DNA of 7,148 bases from Methanoregula sp. Its GTDB lineage: Archaea > Halobacteriota > Methanomicrobia > Methanomicrobiales > Methanospirillaceae. The notes below the pieces were generated by a model that searched no databases, was not told the origin of the DNA, and saw only the letters and a list, made by a program, of their open reading frames with translations. Made by a program: the position numbers and the translations under genes. Shown piece by piece: positions 7,090 through 7,148 of this stretch. Location: NCBI GenBank assembly GCA_028711405.1, contig JAQTSH010000080.1, positions 1 to 7,148 of the forward strand, read 5' to 3'. Each line of letters starts with the position of its first letter. The stretch's first letter is position 1.

Positions 7090-7148
7090 ATGGCGGCTAC
7101 ACAACGGCAGGGGGAGGCGATCACCCTGCACGACCGGAGCATGGTGGT
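7090..7148 (+). CDS. addA: N-terminus of a probable AddA/UvrD-type helicase subunit (partial, cut by the right edge)
   Basis: Only the first 19 codons and two bases are visible. The product begins MAATQRQGEAITLHDRSMVV if the last codon is completed as Val. The QRQGEAIT segment followed by a hydrophobic strand is the usual layout of the Q-motif of superfamily 1A helicases (Q..AI......V.V.AGAGSGKT), and the P-loop would come just past the edge. It starts one base after the addB-like stop codon, with a strong Shine-Dalgarno sequence, and addB followed by addA is the usual order of such operons. The frame and start are clear. The identity rests on the short Q-motif match and on context, so another UvrD/Rep-family helicase is possible. 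Confidence 0.65.
   Translation, partial: MAATQRQGEAITLHDRSMV

Overview
The window is a double-strand-break processing locus, with two DNA end-resection systems placed back to back. By eye the base composition is in the mid-50s % G+C. Spacing between genes is compact. The two outward-facing genes (sbcD and the addB-like gene) lack a convincing Shine-Dalgarno sequence at their first start codons, whereas the internal operon genes do have one. Together with the overall gene style, this suggests a euryarchaeal methanogen of the Methanomicrobiales type (Methanoregula/Methanoculleus-like). That assignment is inference only: no rRNA or other marker is present, and a bacterium cannot be excluded.

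Left part, minus strand (1-3625). An sbcD-sbcC operon is transcribed leftwards. sbcD (3625 to 2381) is complete and encodes a 414-residue Mre11-family nuclease with all phosphoesterase motifs. sbcC (2384 leftwards) starts inside the last bases of sbcD through a 4-base ATGA overlap and runs off the left edge. The 794 codons visible cover the N-terminal ATPase lobe, the first coiled-coil arm, the zinc hook (CPLC) and part of the returning arm. The Walker B/signature lobe lies outside the window.

Middle (3626-3890). A 265-bp gap separates the two divergent genes. It must hold both promoters. Only weak TATA-like elements and short inverted repeats are visible, and no RNA gene or credible small ORF.

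Right part, plus strand (3891-7148). A 1065-codon gene encodes an AddB-like protein: an inactivated helicase-like body followed by a C-terminal RecB-family PD-(D/E)XK nuclease with the cysteines expected of an iron-sulfur staple. One base after its stop codon, a second gene begins behind a strong Shine-Dalgarno sequence. Only 59 bases are visible, and the first residues fit the Q-motif of a UvrD/AddA-type helicase. This makes an addB-addA operon likely.

Together the four genes would form two end-processing machines. SbcCD opens blocked, hairpin or protein-capped ends, and AddAB is a processive helicase-nuclease that produces 3' overhangs for the RecA/RadA recombinase. The families are recognisable. 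The points worth a second look are the pairing of bacterial-type SbcCD and AddAB in a probable archaeon, the missing Walker A motif in the AddB-like protein, and its altered cysteine spacing. I found no sign of an entirely new system, mobile element or CRISPR array.
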